Source: Moritella dasanensis ArB 0140
GTDB lineage: Bacteria; Pseudomonadota; Gammaproteobacteria; Enterobacterales; Moritellaceae
NCBI RefSeq assembly: GCF_000276805.1
Contig: NZ_AKXQ01000009.1
Span: forward strand, 1 to 64,000
Length of the DNA: 64,000 nt
Reading direction: 5' to 3'
Position numbers and translations under genes: made by a program. Positions 16,597-25,985 of this stretch are shown here, in pieces. Under the pieces are notes generated by a model. The model saw only the letters and a list, made by a program, of their open reading frames with translations, had not been told where the DNA came from and searched no databases. The stretch's first letter is position 1; each line of letters starts with the position of its first letter.

Positions 16597-19500
16597 TGGA
16601 TGATCTCCGATATTTCAATACTCAATTCAATGATTCCTATTGACTGCTTTAACAATGAAACTCTGGGATAAATAAGTAGCCCCCCCATATCTATTACCAT
16701 AGTATTAATAATAGCTAGGATTGCACCAATTTTATTTCGACCACGACTTGAAATAGACAATACACATCGTCCGTCATCTGTCAGGAACGATTCAACCTTT
16801 TCTTCCCATCCTGCTTTATAAACAACCTTAATTGCATCAGTAGCTAAAATACTAGAGAGTAACAACCTCTCAGTTCGAACTTGCTTCGAATTAAATCGAT
16901 TATAATTATCCAAACGACTTTGGCGAATTTGGTTACCGCGAGGCCACAAAAGACTCAAAATTGAATTACGATAAGAACTTAATTGCATTGCTCCTTTATG
17001 GTGTCTTTTAGCCAGTATATGAGAAATAATACTGAGTGGAATCTCCATCCCCATTTTGTCTTCAATACCACGCCATTCAGATAATAGGTTAGATAAAAAT
17101 TCATCGTGTTCCTGGTTACTACCAGGCTTAAACACGCGGGTATGTAGCATCGTATTCCAAGTATGGGAGGTAAATACCCCTGTATTAGAAACCACTTTAT
17201 TTAAAATATCATGTGACTCAACTCTTTGCTTATAACCTATAGAAGTCCGTAGTTGCTCAAACGCACTTGCTAGCTCTGGTTTTTTCTTTTTCTCATTGAG
17301 TAAATAATACAAATCGAAATCTACTTGTTCATTTTCATCAGCATCAAATATCCGACTAAATTGCATCATGACACTCAGCGGATCATCAATATAAACATCT
17401 TTAAAGCGACTGATGATGCCCACACCACCTATTTCAGACTCAGTTAGCCAAATATTAAGTTTATCATTACTCCAATAATGATCGACTACGACACTCCCAT
17501 CGTTTACATCTGGCAAAACTTGAACAATCAAGTTTGCCATAGCACCAGATATTGTTGATCCGAGAACCTCTTTTATCCAATCCATATATTCAGAGTTTGA
17601 TTCGTTATGGTTTACAGCACTGAGTGCTTGCTGTATTTCTTGAATGCCTTCACGACTTTCAAAATAGTTTTTTAACTTTTCCTGCAACTCCTGATCTTTA
17701 AAAATTGATTTACCAGAAGCATCATCTTCATGGCTCTCTTTCATGTTAAACACTTCAGAGGGGATACTATGTAGTAGTCTTAATCCAGAAGATGTAGACA
17801 ATTCATTTACCGCTTCATTCAAGGTCTGATTGTTTTCTTCCATAAGGATAACGAGTACCGCTGTAACACACTCAAAAACCCACTTTGCAAAGAAAAAATT
17901 GTTCTTATAAACTTCATTTGAAACAAAAGAATCTTCAAGATACGAAAATCTTAAAGCTGAAGAATTATTATCAAATGACGCCATATTCTTTCGTTGTACG
18001 TCATCAATATCGAATACAACTTTTATACCATCAACAAAAAGACGAGTACCAATAGCAACAGGTCTGCTATCTAGTGTCCAGTTGAATGTCGTTAAAGATG
18101 TTTCTTTACTATTCCTGAATTTAATTTCCGAATCTGCTCCGGTTGTATATCTAATCACTTCAACGGGGTTTATTTCATCATGCATGAAAAATTTCATCTG
18201 AGAAATAATATTAACCCAATCACAGTTCTGAGGAATGCGCATATTTTCGCCTCGATCATAAGGTGTTCTAAAATCAGAACACCATCGAAGGAAGGAGTTA
18301 CTTGTTGGAGATAAGTTATAGTTTATTCTTGGGTCATTATGAAACTTTTTGTCACTTGGAATTCGCTGAGTTTTCACTTTAATAGGATGATATACGTCCA
18401 CTTCTTGATCATTTTCATCGAGAACTTTTGTAATGTATTGTTGATGTTCCTTCTGGTAGAAAGCTTCTTCTATATCAAAATTAATACTGGTATGAATGCC
18501 AGGAGATGGTTTAAACCCTTCAGGCACTAACCAATCAGTATCGCTTTCGTTATCTACAGCAAAACGCTTGGACACTCTTCCAGGAGAAAATTCTTTTAAG
18601 CCCTGAAATAAATCCATATTTTCTCCTTCAGAACAGGGGTTATCAAACCTTCCCCTTTCTAAAATTAAATATAACGATGGGGTATGAAGCTCACTAAATA
18701 AGTTAGGCGGAATAAACTCTGGCATTGGGTGTCTTATATCTTTGATTAACCCTGCCCACTCTTCACCATTTACCGCCCAGTTAGTTTCAAGTTTATGGAG
18801 TAAACTAGGAAGAAAATCCATCATGACTGAACGTGGCGAGGACCATAACACTTGCTTCAGAGTTGTATCATCAATACTTAAGGCGTCTTTTAAATACCTT
18901 TCAATGCCACTATTATCTACCTCTAACCATCTATAAACTATCAGTTTTATTTTTTTTAACCGAGGAAGATTTTGTTTAGGGTCTGATAAAGTACGCCAGA
19001 CATGTATATGAGGAATTAATATACTTAAATAGTCAATGATAGCAACGTTAGCCTGCATTTTTTGTATATGCGAATTTTCAACTGGTAGTTTGAACGACTT
19101 AACTTTAGGGCTAATCAAACGTTCATATTGCTGAAAAGTAACTCGATCCCGACCATAATCGGAAAGTATCGTGTACATCCAAGGTCTCATGCCTCTTTTA
19201 CGACCCGCACGACCTTTTCTTTGCAGGTAAGATGCCATGTTCCTTGGCGCTTTATGCTGAATCACAGCTCCAACTTTCGGATCATTAAATCCGACTTCAA
19301 GTGATGCCGTTGCAACAACAATCTCAGAGCTATTGTTTACACCTGAATCTTGGCTAGAAGTTCTAGCTACATTTCCCCGAGATTGGGCACTCATATCGTG
19401 GCCAATTTTTGTAACTGCTCCCCACTCTAATCCAAGATTCCTTCTTTCCTCTTTTTTTTGCGGGCGCATATAATCAGAATGAATAACACTTCTCAAATAG

Positions 19501-21062
19501 GCTAAAGAAGGTTTGTTTTTGGGATACCCTGGAGAATACCACCCTTCAGCATCATAGAGTTGACTATACATTCGATTGATCACGTCTAGATTGTCAGTGA
19601 AAACAAAAGTTTTCTCACCAAATATACCATCAGACAAATTTAAGTTGGCACCTTTTAATGGATCTAACATCCGACTTGCAAGCATGGTAGCCTGAATTGT
19701 TGTTGATAAAAGAGCTGATTGAGAAACAGGATCTCCTTTAAGGGTAAGCATATATTCAGCCCCCTCTTCTTCCATTTCACTTTCTTTAGGTTCAATTAGG
19801 TCAACATCTTTTTTCTTTGTGCTTGTTAAGTCACCAAAGAATTGCTGAGCGTCATCTAGCGTTGCAGAGAGACCAACAAAGTGTGGGGCATTATTTGAGC
19901 GCTTCATCCAACGCTTTAATAAATATGATACTTGAGCACCACTACTTCCTTCATAAGTATGGACTTCATCCATTAATACAATCGGAATTGTATACCCAGT
20001 TTTAACACCAAAAAGATGGTTGTAAAAATTATCACTTAACCTTTGATTCAGCATTTCAGTTGTGGTGAATAATATATCTGGTGGATTAAATCGTTGAGAC
20101 TGTCGAGTTAACCCAATTTCTCCCTCATCAATAATATTCAAACACGTTTCACACTGAAGATGGTTTTTTGCTTTTTTAAAATGTAACTTCCCACCACAAC
20201 TATTGAAGGGGCAAGATAATGTATTAAACAATTTATTGTCTTCACAACTTTTATCAAAGGTATTTCCAAAATACGTTCCTATACGAATTTTTCGACAACC
20301 ACGTTGTTGCAAAAATGAATCTAACTTTCTAACTTCGGAATAAGTTTCAGAAAATTGATCTTTAAGCAGTTCATTTCGCGGGTAAATTGCTAGAATTCTG
20401 ACTCTTGGAGTACTGTCTGTAAGTAATTGAGAAGCAAGTTGTGTCACTGCTGGCAGATAAAAGGATAGCGTCTTGCCGCTACCTGTTCCTGAGCATATTA
20501 TCGATGCCGTAGGGGTAAATTGTTTTTTCAAATGCTGATCGTATTTTTCTAAAATACGTTCTGTTGCTCTTGATTGAAATCCAGCTAGCTTAAATTTATG
20601 TTCACCATTAGTCAGCAACAGATCAATAATCTCTGATTGAACTTGATTAATGCTGCCTTTCGATTTCAATAGCTCTATTAACTTTTCAGAAGGTTCTGAA
20701 CGAGATGGATATCGACGAGGGCGTCGGAGGAAACGAAAGTCTGAGACCAAAGTTTTAGTTTTATGTAACTCTTGCCCATGGAACCACTGCCTTGATGAAA
20801 CTTGTAACCTTACCGTCTCAGCCATCCTTGAGCGATATAGTTTGGCATTATATTCTCCTTCAACTTGGAAAATAAAACAAACTCGAAGCATCTCTTCAAT
20901 AATTTCACTCGCACTGTCAAATACTCCGATATGCTTAGTTATGATATCTAGCAACTCACTTTCTGTATGGGAGACATCGGTGTCTCCCCATGAAAGCAAC
21001 TTTGTTTCTCTCTCTTCAAGTTCATCAAGACATTTTAGCATTATTGTTTTTATATCAGACAT
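16593..21062 (-). CDS. dpdJ: DpdJ, large DEAD/DEVH-box helicase
   Basis: A 1489-residue superfamily-2 helicase of the Dpd restriction arm. Walker A is CSGTGSGKT (about residues 190-198). Walker B is MDEVHTYEG (about 365). Motif VI is YLQRKGRAGRKRG (about 625). Between Walker A and B lies a zinc-ribbon-like insert with two cysteine pairs (CPFNSCGG, then CETC). The RAGRKRG form resembles the DrmA/MrfA-type helicases of other defence systems. The C-terminal 800 residues have no motif I recognise. It begins 8 bp inside the end of dpdI and ends 4 bp inside dpdK. No lesion was found. It probably translocates on modified or unmodified DNA to guide nuclease action. Confidence 0.88.
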   Translation of the reverse strand: MSDIKTIMLKCLDELEERETKLLSWGDTDVSHTESELLDIITKHIGVFDSASEIIEEMLRVCFIFQVEGEYNAKLYRSRMAETVRLQVSSRQWFHGQELHKTKTLVSDFRFLRRPRRYPSRSEPSEKLIELLKSKGSINQVQSEIIDLLLTNGEHKFKLAGFQSRATERILEKYDQHLKKQFTPTASIICSGTGSGKTLSFYLPAVTQLASQLLTDSTPRVRILAIYPRNELLKDQFSETYSEVRKLDSFLQQRGCRKIRIGTYFGNTFDKSCEDNKLFNTLSCPFNSCGGKLHFKKAKNHLQCETCLNIIDEGEIGLTRQSQRFNPPDILFTTTEMLNQRLSDNFYNHLFGVKTGYTIPIVLMDEVHTYEGSSGAQVSYLLKRWMKRSNNAPHFVGLSATLDDAQQFFGDLTSTKKKDVDLIEPKESEMEEEGAEYMLTLKGDPVSQSALLSTTIQATMLASRMLDPLKGANLNLSDGIFGEKTFVFTDNLDVINRMYSQLYDAEGWYSPGYPKNKPSLAYLRSVIHSDYMRPQKKEERRNLGLEWGAVTKIGHDMSAQSRGNVARTSSQDSGVNNSSEIVVATASLEVGFNDPKVGAVIQHKAPRNMASYLQRKGRAGRKRGMRPWMYTILSDYGRDRVTFQQYERLISPKVKSFKLPVENSHIQKMQANVAIIDYLSILIPHIHVWRTLSDPKQNLPRLKKIKLIVYRWLEVDNSGIERYLKDALSIDDTTLKQVLWSSPRSVMMDFLPSLLHKLETNWAVNGEEWAGLIKDIRHPMPEFIPPNLFSELHTPSLYLILERGRFDNPCSEGENMDLFQGLKEFSPGRVSKRFAVDNESDTDWLVPEGFKPSPGIHTSINFDIEEAFYQKEHQQYITKVLDENDQEVDVYHPIKVKTQRIPSDKKFHNDPRINYNLSPTSNSFLRWCSDFRTPYDRGENMRIPQNCDWVNIISQMKFFMHDEINPVEVIRYTTGADSEIKFRNSKETSLTTFNWTLDSRPVAIGTRLFVDGIKVVFDIDDVQRKNMASFDNNSSALRFSYLEDSFVSNEVYKNNFFFAKWVFECVTAVLVILMEENNQTLNEAVNELSTSSGLRLLHSIPSEVFNMKESHEDDASGKSIFKDQELQEKLKNYFESREGIQEIQQALSAVNHNESNSEYMDWIKEVLGSTISGAMANLIVQVLPDVNDGSVVVDHYWSNDKLNIWLTESEIGGVGIISRFKDVYIDDPLSVMMQFSRIFDADENEQVDFDLYYLLNEKKKKPELASAFEQLRTSIGYKQRVESHDILNKVVSNTGVFTSHTWNTMLHTRVFKPGSNQEHDEFLSNLLSEWRGIEDKMGMEIPLSIISHILAKRHHKGAMQLSSYRNSILSLLWPRGNQIRQSRLDNYNRFNSKQVRTERLLLSSILATDAIKVVYKAGWEEKVESFLTDDGRCVLSISSRGRNKIGAILAIINTMVIDMGGLLIYPRVSLLKQSIGIIELSIEISEIIQ

Positions 21063-21807
21063 TTGGTGTCACCATAAATTGACTTAACATGTCATTTTCT
21101 TTTAACCAAATGAACACTTCTTCAGTTAATAAATCCAGTGTTGGGCGTGTAAATCGATAATTATTCACTGAATCAAAGAATTTTTGTACCGGTTGAGGTA
21201 AGTTATCTTTTTTCATCTGACCTTGTAAATCAGATAATTGACCTATAACTTTTTTTAAGCTTTGTAGTTGCTTATCATCAAAAATAAAATGTTTTTTTTC
21301 TTGATGAAAAAGTTCTAACAAAGACTTATATTTATTGTAAAGCTCATTATCTTTATATATTTTCTTCTGATTTTCTAAAATTAATTCTGGTACAACAAAA
21401 TCTTTCTGTTTAATTGAAATCCAATCAGCCCAGCATAAATCGTGATACGCAGAAAACTTTTTTGTGCTTTTTTTCACACTATCTTGTAAATTAAACAAAT
21501 TATTATTACTATCTTGCAATGATTTATCTTTAAATTCATCCCAAGCTTGTCGAGATAAAGTAGATAGCTCTAGTAAATAAGGCAGTTCTTGGAAAACTTC
21601 TGATTCAGAATATAAGTGTTCACCAGGTTCATCATCTAAGGATCTAATCAGTTGGCTTTTTTTCACCTCTTTCTTTAGACATGTGGATATATCATTCAAG
21701 CGTCCCGCAATTGTAGAGTAACTATCGACAACTGAAATGTTTTTCTCAAGTTCTTTATAATTATTAATTTCTGTTTGCAATAAATGAACATTGGACTTAA
21801 AGGTCAT
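21055..21807 (-). CDS. dpdI: DpdI, helical protein of the Dpd restriction arm
   Basis: A protein of about 250 residues, mostly predicted helix and coiled coil, rich in Lys, Glu, Gln and Leu (LHQEKKHFIFDDKQLQSLKK, then VIGQLSDLQGQM). It has no enzyme motif. I assign DpdI mainly from its place between the dpdH ATPase and the dpdJ helicase. The start at 21807 is chosen because AGGAGG lies six bases upstream. A longer frame from 21840 would overlap dpdH more and lacks such a site. It overlaps the dpdH stop by 11 bp and the dpdJ start by 8 bp. A scaffold role is likely but unproven. Confidence 0.65.
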   Translation of the reverse strand: MTFKSNVHLLQTEINNYKELEKNISVVDSYSTIAGRLNDISTCLKKEVKKSQLIRSLDDEPGEHLYSESEVFQELPYLLELSTLSRQAWDEFKDKSLQDSNNNLFNLQDSVKKSTKKFSAYHDLCWADWISIKQKDFVVPELILENQKKIYKDNELYNKYKSLLELFHQEKKHFIFDDKQLQSLKKVIGQLSDLQGQMKKDNLPQPVQKFFDSVNNYRFTRPTLDLLTEEVFIWLKENDMLSQFMVTPNV

Positions 21808-24800
21808 TAGAAACCTCCTCTTTAACTTCCAATTCTCCAATTGCTGAATCGATCACATCAAAATACAGCTCGATATTTGATTTATACTCATTCATCTTAT
21901 CACCGCCATTATCAATATTACTCCGCTGTAATTTTAGCAAAGCGGAAGACTTAACATTATTAAAATCTTCCAAAACGACTAACCATTGCTTAAGTTTTTC
22001 ACCATTTATTTTATATAATGCACGTAATTCTTCAATTTCATCATCTGCATTAACAAACTTACGAGAGTTTTCAATTATTGACCATTCATAGTTTTCTTTT
22101 AACTTATTTATGTGATTTTTAGCTTTTCTTATAGTTAATGATCCAGGCATCATCTCTGGTGGAATAGAGCTATATACATCATCAAGAACCTGAAGTTGTT
22201 CTTGCGCATCATCAGTGTTAACAAAATCTTGTGTTGCCTTAAATAGGACCATTAAATAATCGGATATGTCTGTTTTAGCGCTTCTAAACAACCGTCTTTG
22301 TTCGGCTGATAATACTTGTTCTTTATGCGCTTTTGAGTCTTTTAAGTATTTAAAAAACAAAGGAGCATCAACACCAACTTCTCCTCCACCAGATGAAGGA
22401 GAGTAAGAGACCCTCATTAACCACTGCTCCCTTATCTCATCCCAGTCTTTAAGTAGTTGCTGTTGAAGTTGAGCAAAATCACTGTTGATGGGTACTGGTA
22501 ACTTATCAGCGATATGTAAGCTTTTTTGAATAAATAGATTTAGATAATCCTTAATATCGTCCTTAAACCCTAATGCAATAGATAAACTCTTCTGCTTCGC
22601 TAATAACTTAGGCGTTTCGATTCTAACGTGATTCAAACAAAGCTTGATTGCACTTGGGATCCAAGCCGAGAAAAACTCCATATAGTACGAATAATCATCA
22701 AATCCTTGAGGATAGTTCCAACCATTACCTTTTTTCTTATGGTAATCGTAACGAACGATTGCGATTATTTGTTTTTTTAGTTTAAAGGATTCATCACTAT
22801 CGTTGAGTTGACCCTCTTTACAAATAGAAACTACCTCTAAATCTATCGATGCAACAGATTTAGGGATGTAAATATTATATCGAGCACCTTTTAATGCAAA
22901 GTCGAACAGTGATTTATTCCCCCCCCATTTGTTTGTACTCACAAGACCGTAATGTGACAAAGTTGCATCATTATTCAATACTTCTAGTAAATGTTTCCGG
23001 ATATCATTCGAAGTAACAGCATCTAACCTAGTTTTATTGTTAAACCAGTCATTAATTTTTATTTCTAATAATTCAGTTTCACTACAGACACATTCAGTCT
23101 TACTTTTACCGCAGCTATTACATTTTGGTAAAACTTTGCAGATACAACCTGATAATAGATTTGAACACTCAGGGCATTTGGACTCAACTGTACCACAAAC
23201 ACACTCATCTAATTTTTCTGAGCATTTCGTGCATCGCTCAACAATTACCGCTAATTCGTTAAATTTATCAGAGGGTAGGTTAAAAGCTTCAACCTGATTC
23301 GTTGTAATGCTATCTTTTATTTCATTAAAGCTCTGTCTCACACCATAAGATGATGCATAAATAGTTAAGAAACTATTTAAACGATTACGCATAGGCTTAT
23401 CAAAGGTATTGCTCATCGACCAATCTCTAATAGAGTCTGGGCATATAGCTTGGAATTTATCTGTAAAGTTAGTCGATGGGTAGATACCACCTTGAAAATC
23501 AGAGTGATTGTCCCGTAAAATGGGAATAAGGAGCTCTTTTATCACAATTCGAGGATTAAATTTACTGCTACCTTTCCTATATACTTTGAGCTTTGCCAAA
23601 TTACTTATGGCGGTTCTATTGAAGGGAAATAAAGGCGTGCTATTAGATGTATATCCAAAATCTGATAGTGTATTTTCATCATGTTCAGACAATTCTTCAG
23701 ACCATGACCAGATCGGAACAGATGTATTGCCTTTAAGGTAATGAGACTCTATTACCTCAATGCCAAGACGAGCGGCATTTAAATAGCGACCACAAAAATC
23801 TACAACAAGATCAATGTCGTTAGTAGTAGACTCTATCTTACGCAAGTCTTCATCCGTCGGTATACGCCACTCAAACGTCGAGCGTGTAAGTATAGTTTCT
23901 CGACGCTTCAGGTATGTCTCTTGCTCTGTTGTCGTTGCTATTACAGACTTTAATGGACACAGTTCTTGCTTACCATCATAGATATCTTCTTGGAGTAAAC
24001 TGTCTAACAGAACATCATCAATTGCTGAGATTGCAGCTAAATCTTCGACAAGAATAACCAAAGTTCTATCTTCATCTTTTAAGGCGCGTCGAATATCTAT
24101 AAATAAATCTTGAAATGAACCATTATTAAATGTAAATAAATGCTTAAAAACAAGCTTAGTGGTGTCATTAACGGCCTGATTAATAATCTCTACAGACATC
24201 TTGGCACGAGGTTCATTTTCAAAATCATTTGACGTAAAAAAGCGTAAGGCTTCAAAAGCTTTACGTGCATCACGACTAAGTTCATCTAATTCAAACGAAT
24301 TATTCTTACTAACATTAATGTCATCAACCGAAACAGAGTAGACAGCATCATACACTTCAGAGTAACTTTTAGACTGGCTTAATCTCTCAATAGTATTTGT
24401 TATAGGCTTCGAGTCGCCGGTAAAGAAGCTTTTAAATACTGGATCAGAGAAACAAATTTTTAAATTCTTTGCAATATTAGATTTATCTTTAAACTTCTGA
24501 GCTTGAGTGAGGTCTTTGTTCTTTTTTGCATCTTTAGCTTTATGTTCCGAATCTTCTCTAATAACTTTAAAGGATTCTTGTAAATAGGTATAAAATAGCC
24601 CTGTAATCAATTCTTGCGAAATTTTAGAACCAACGGACATAATACCTTGGCGAACTTGCTCAAAAGCCTCACCTTCTAACCCATTCAATAACCGAGTTAG
24701 AACTTGTACCATTGTCGCATTCTTTGGAATACGAACAATATGCCACTTTTCATCTTTTACGATTTGTTCAAGTTCTAATTTAGCATGCAACCAACGCACT

Positions 24801-25039
24801 AAATGTGACTTTCCTCCTCCAGACTCACCTACAATAGGAATTGGTCTCTTGGTATTTAATAAATGCGTTAAAAGATCGTGCTCTGTTTTTTCTAGTGGTT
24901 GCGGATCAACAAACGTCGTGCTCACCAACCTCATTGGAGTATGTACAGCAAGAAGTAAAGCATCACTTAACTCCTCAGCCTCACTATAGATACATGATTT
25001 AACATTTTGAAGAGCAGGCCAATAATTTTTGATGCTCAT
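21797..25039 (-). CDS. dpdH: DpdH, P-loop ATPase with cysteine-rich zinc motifs
   Basis: A 1080-residue protein. Walker A is VGESGGGKSHLVRWL at about residues 70-84. A Walker B-like strand, RTLVILVEDLAAIS, lies at about 325. Around residues 610-665 are three successive cysteine clusters of the form C-x2-C-x(5-6)-C-x-C (for example CTKCSEKLDECVC and CNSCGKSKTECVC), probably zinc-binding. The layout fits DpdH, the large ATPase of the restriction arm, perhaps acting as a DNA-loading motor. It is separated from dpdG by two bases and overlaps dpdI, so it is translationally coupled. The enzyme activity has not been defined to my knowledge. Confidence 0.8.
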   Translation of the reverse strand: MSIKNYWPALQNVKSCIYSEAEELSDALLLAVHTPMRLVSTTFVDPQPLEKTEHDLLTHLLNTKRPIPIVGESGGGKSHLVRWLHAKLELEQIVKDEKWHIVRIPKNATMVQVLTRLLNGLEGEAFEQVRQGIMSVGSKISQELITGLFYTYLQESFKVIREDSEHKAKDAKKNKDLTQAQKFKDKSNIAKNLKICFSDPVFKSFFTGDSKPITNTIERLSQSKSYSEVYDAVYSVSVDDINVSKNNSFELDELSRDARKAFEALRFFTSNDFENEPRAKMSVEIINQAVNDTTKLVFKHLFTFNNGSFQDLFIDIRRALKDEDRTLVILVEDLAAISAIDDVLLDSLLQEDIYDGKQELCPLKSVIATTTEQETYLKRRETILTRSTFEWRIPTDEDLRKIESTTNDIDLVVDFCGRYLNAARLGIEVIESHYLKGNTSVPIWSWSEELSEHDENTLSDFGYTSNSTPLFPFNRTAISNLAKLKVYRKGSSKFNPRIVIKELLIPILRDNHSDFQGGIYPSTNFTDKFQAICPDSIRDWSMSNTFDKPMRNRLNSFLTIYASSYGVRQSFNEIKDSITTNQVEAFNLPSDKFNELAVIVERCTKCSEKLDECVCGTVESKCPECSNLLSGCICKVLPKCNSCGKSKTECVCSETELLEIKINDWFNNKTRLDAVTSNDIRKHLLEVLNNDATLSHYGLVSTNKWGGNKSLFDFALKGARYNIYIPKSVASIDLEVVSICKEGQLNDSDESFKLKKQIIAIVRYDYHKKKGNGWNYPQGFDDYSYYMEFFSAWIPSAIKLCLNHVRIETPKLLAKQKSLSIALGFKDDIKDYLNLFIQKSLHIADKLPVPINSDFAQLQQQLLKDWDEIREQWLMRVSYSPSSGGGEVGVDAPLFFKYLKDSKAHKEQVLSAEQRRLFRSAKTDISDYLMVLFKATQDFVNTDDAQEQLQVLDDVYSSIPPEMMPGSLTIRKAKNHINKLKENYEWSIIENSRKFVNADDEIEELRALYKINGEKLKQWLVVLEDFNNVKSSALLKLQRSNIDNGGDKMNEYKSNIELYFDVIDSAIGELEVKEEVSNDL

Positions 25040-25041
25040 GA

Positions 25042-25983
25042 TTAACCCTCTAAATACTGAATATTGCTGATAATTTTTTCCATTCCGTTAGGTAATGTTA
25101 AGTAATATCTGTTTTTACTGTCCGAACCTAAATCACAAACGATTCTACGTTCACGGCAAAGCCTTTCAATAGCAATACTTAAACTTGCTGATAACCGAAT
25201 ACCTTTATCCGGCGACCAATCATCAACATCACGAATCATTTTATCTTCAACAAGTAAACGATATTCTCCTTCATCAAACACGGGCAAACAGGCATTTAAT
25301 CTCGATAAAAACTCACCAAAGTACAAAGGCTTCTTGTCTTTAAAAATGTCAGGTAAAAATATTCTTATAGCTCGCGTAGGATCAACGAAGTACTTTCGTT
25401 TATCAATTTGCTCCAAAAAACCTAATAAATATGCATATGAAAAAAAGAAAGGACGTTCATTAGAGTTTAATGACATTGCATTATTTACTAAATCATCAGC
25501 AACTAACTTCTCTACTAGTTCACCAGCTTTTTTCCCATCTAATATTTGTTGGCCAACAAAGGTTATTTCATCAATACATAAAAATAATGTTAAAAACCTT
25601 AAAAATGGTTCAATATCATTACCATTCAATAAATCATACTCTTTACTCGCAATCAGTTTTAATAAGCGTTTAGGTAATTGATCTGAATTATCAAGTATTG
25701 AATGACTCTTGACGCCCTCCTTGGAAACGTCCCACAACCCATTCGCCCCCCAAAATGCCAATGTTTCCCTTACTTTTTTTTCTGGATTAACTAGACGCTT
25801 AAAAGAACCACTGTCATCTTTTTCATCGCCTTCGAAGAGATTATTCGGCGCTGTAATCAATATAAGTTTATCTTCTGGGAGATATTTATCCGGGTTCTTC
25901 AGTGAGAACTGAGTAATTGTTCTATCTAACAAATACAAAGCCTCAATATTACTTCCTTTAGCTGCATTGTTTATTATGGACAT
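25042..25983 (-). CDS. dpdG: DpdG, Dpd restriction component
   Basis: A 313-residue soluble protein without a catalytic motif that I recognise. The C-terminal 70 residues (GIRLSASLSIAIERLCRERR, then YYLTLPNGMEKI) resemble a winged-helix fold. Assignment to DpdG rests on size and on its place between the dpdF helicase (two bases upstream) and the dpdH ATPase (two bases downstream). Such small helical or winged proteins usually adapt ATPases to DNA, but that is inference. No damage is visible. Confidence 0.68.
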   Translation of the reverse strand: MSIINNAAKGSNIEALYLLDRTITQFSLKNPDKYLPEDKLILITAPNNLFEGDEKDDSGSFKRLVNPEKKVRETLAFWGANGLWDVSKEGVKSHSILDNSDQLPKRLLKLIASKEYDLLNGNDIEPFLRFLTLFLCIDEITFVGQQILDGKKAGELVEKLVADDLVNNAMSLNSNERPFFFSYAYLLGFLEQIDKRKYFVDPTRAIRIFLPDIFKDKKPLYFGEFLSRLNACLPVFDEGEYRLLVEDKMIRDVDDWSPDKGIRLSASLSIAIERLCRERRIVCDLGSDSKNRYYLTLPNGMEKIISNIQYLEG

Positions 25984-25985
25984 TA

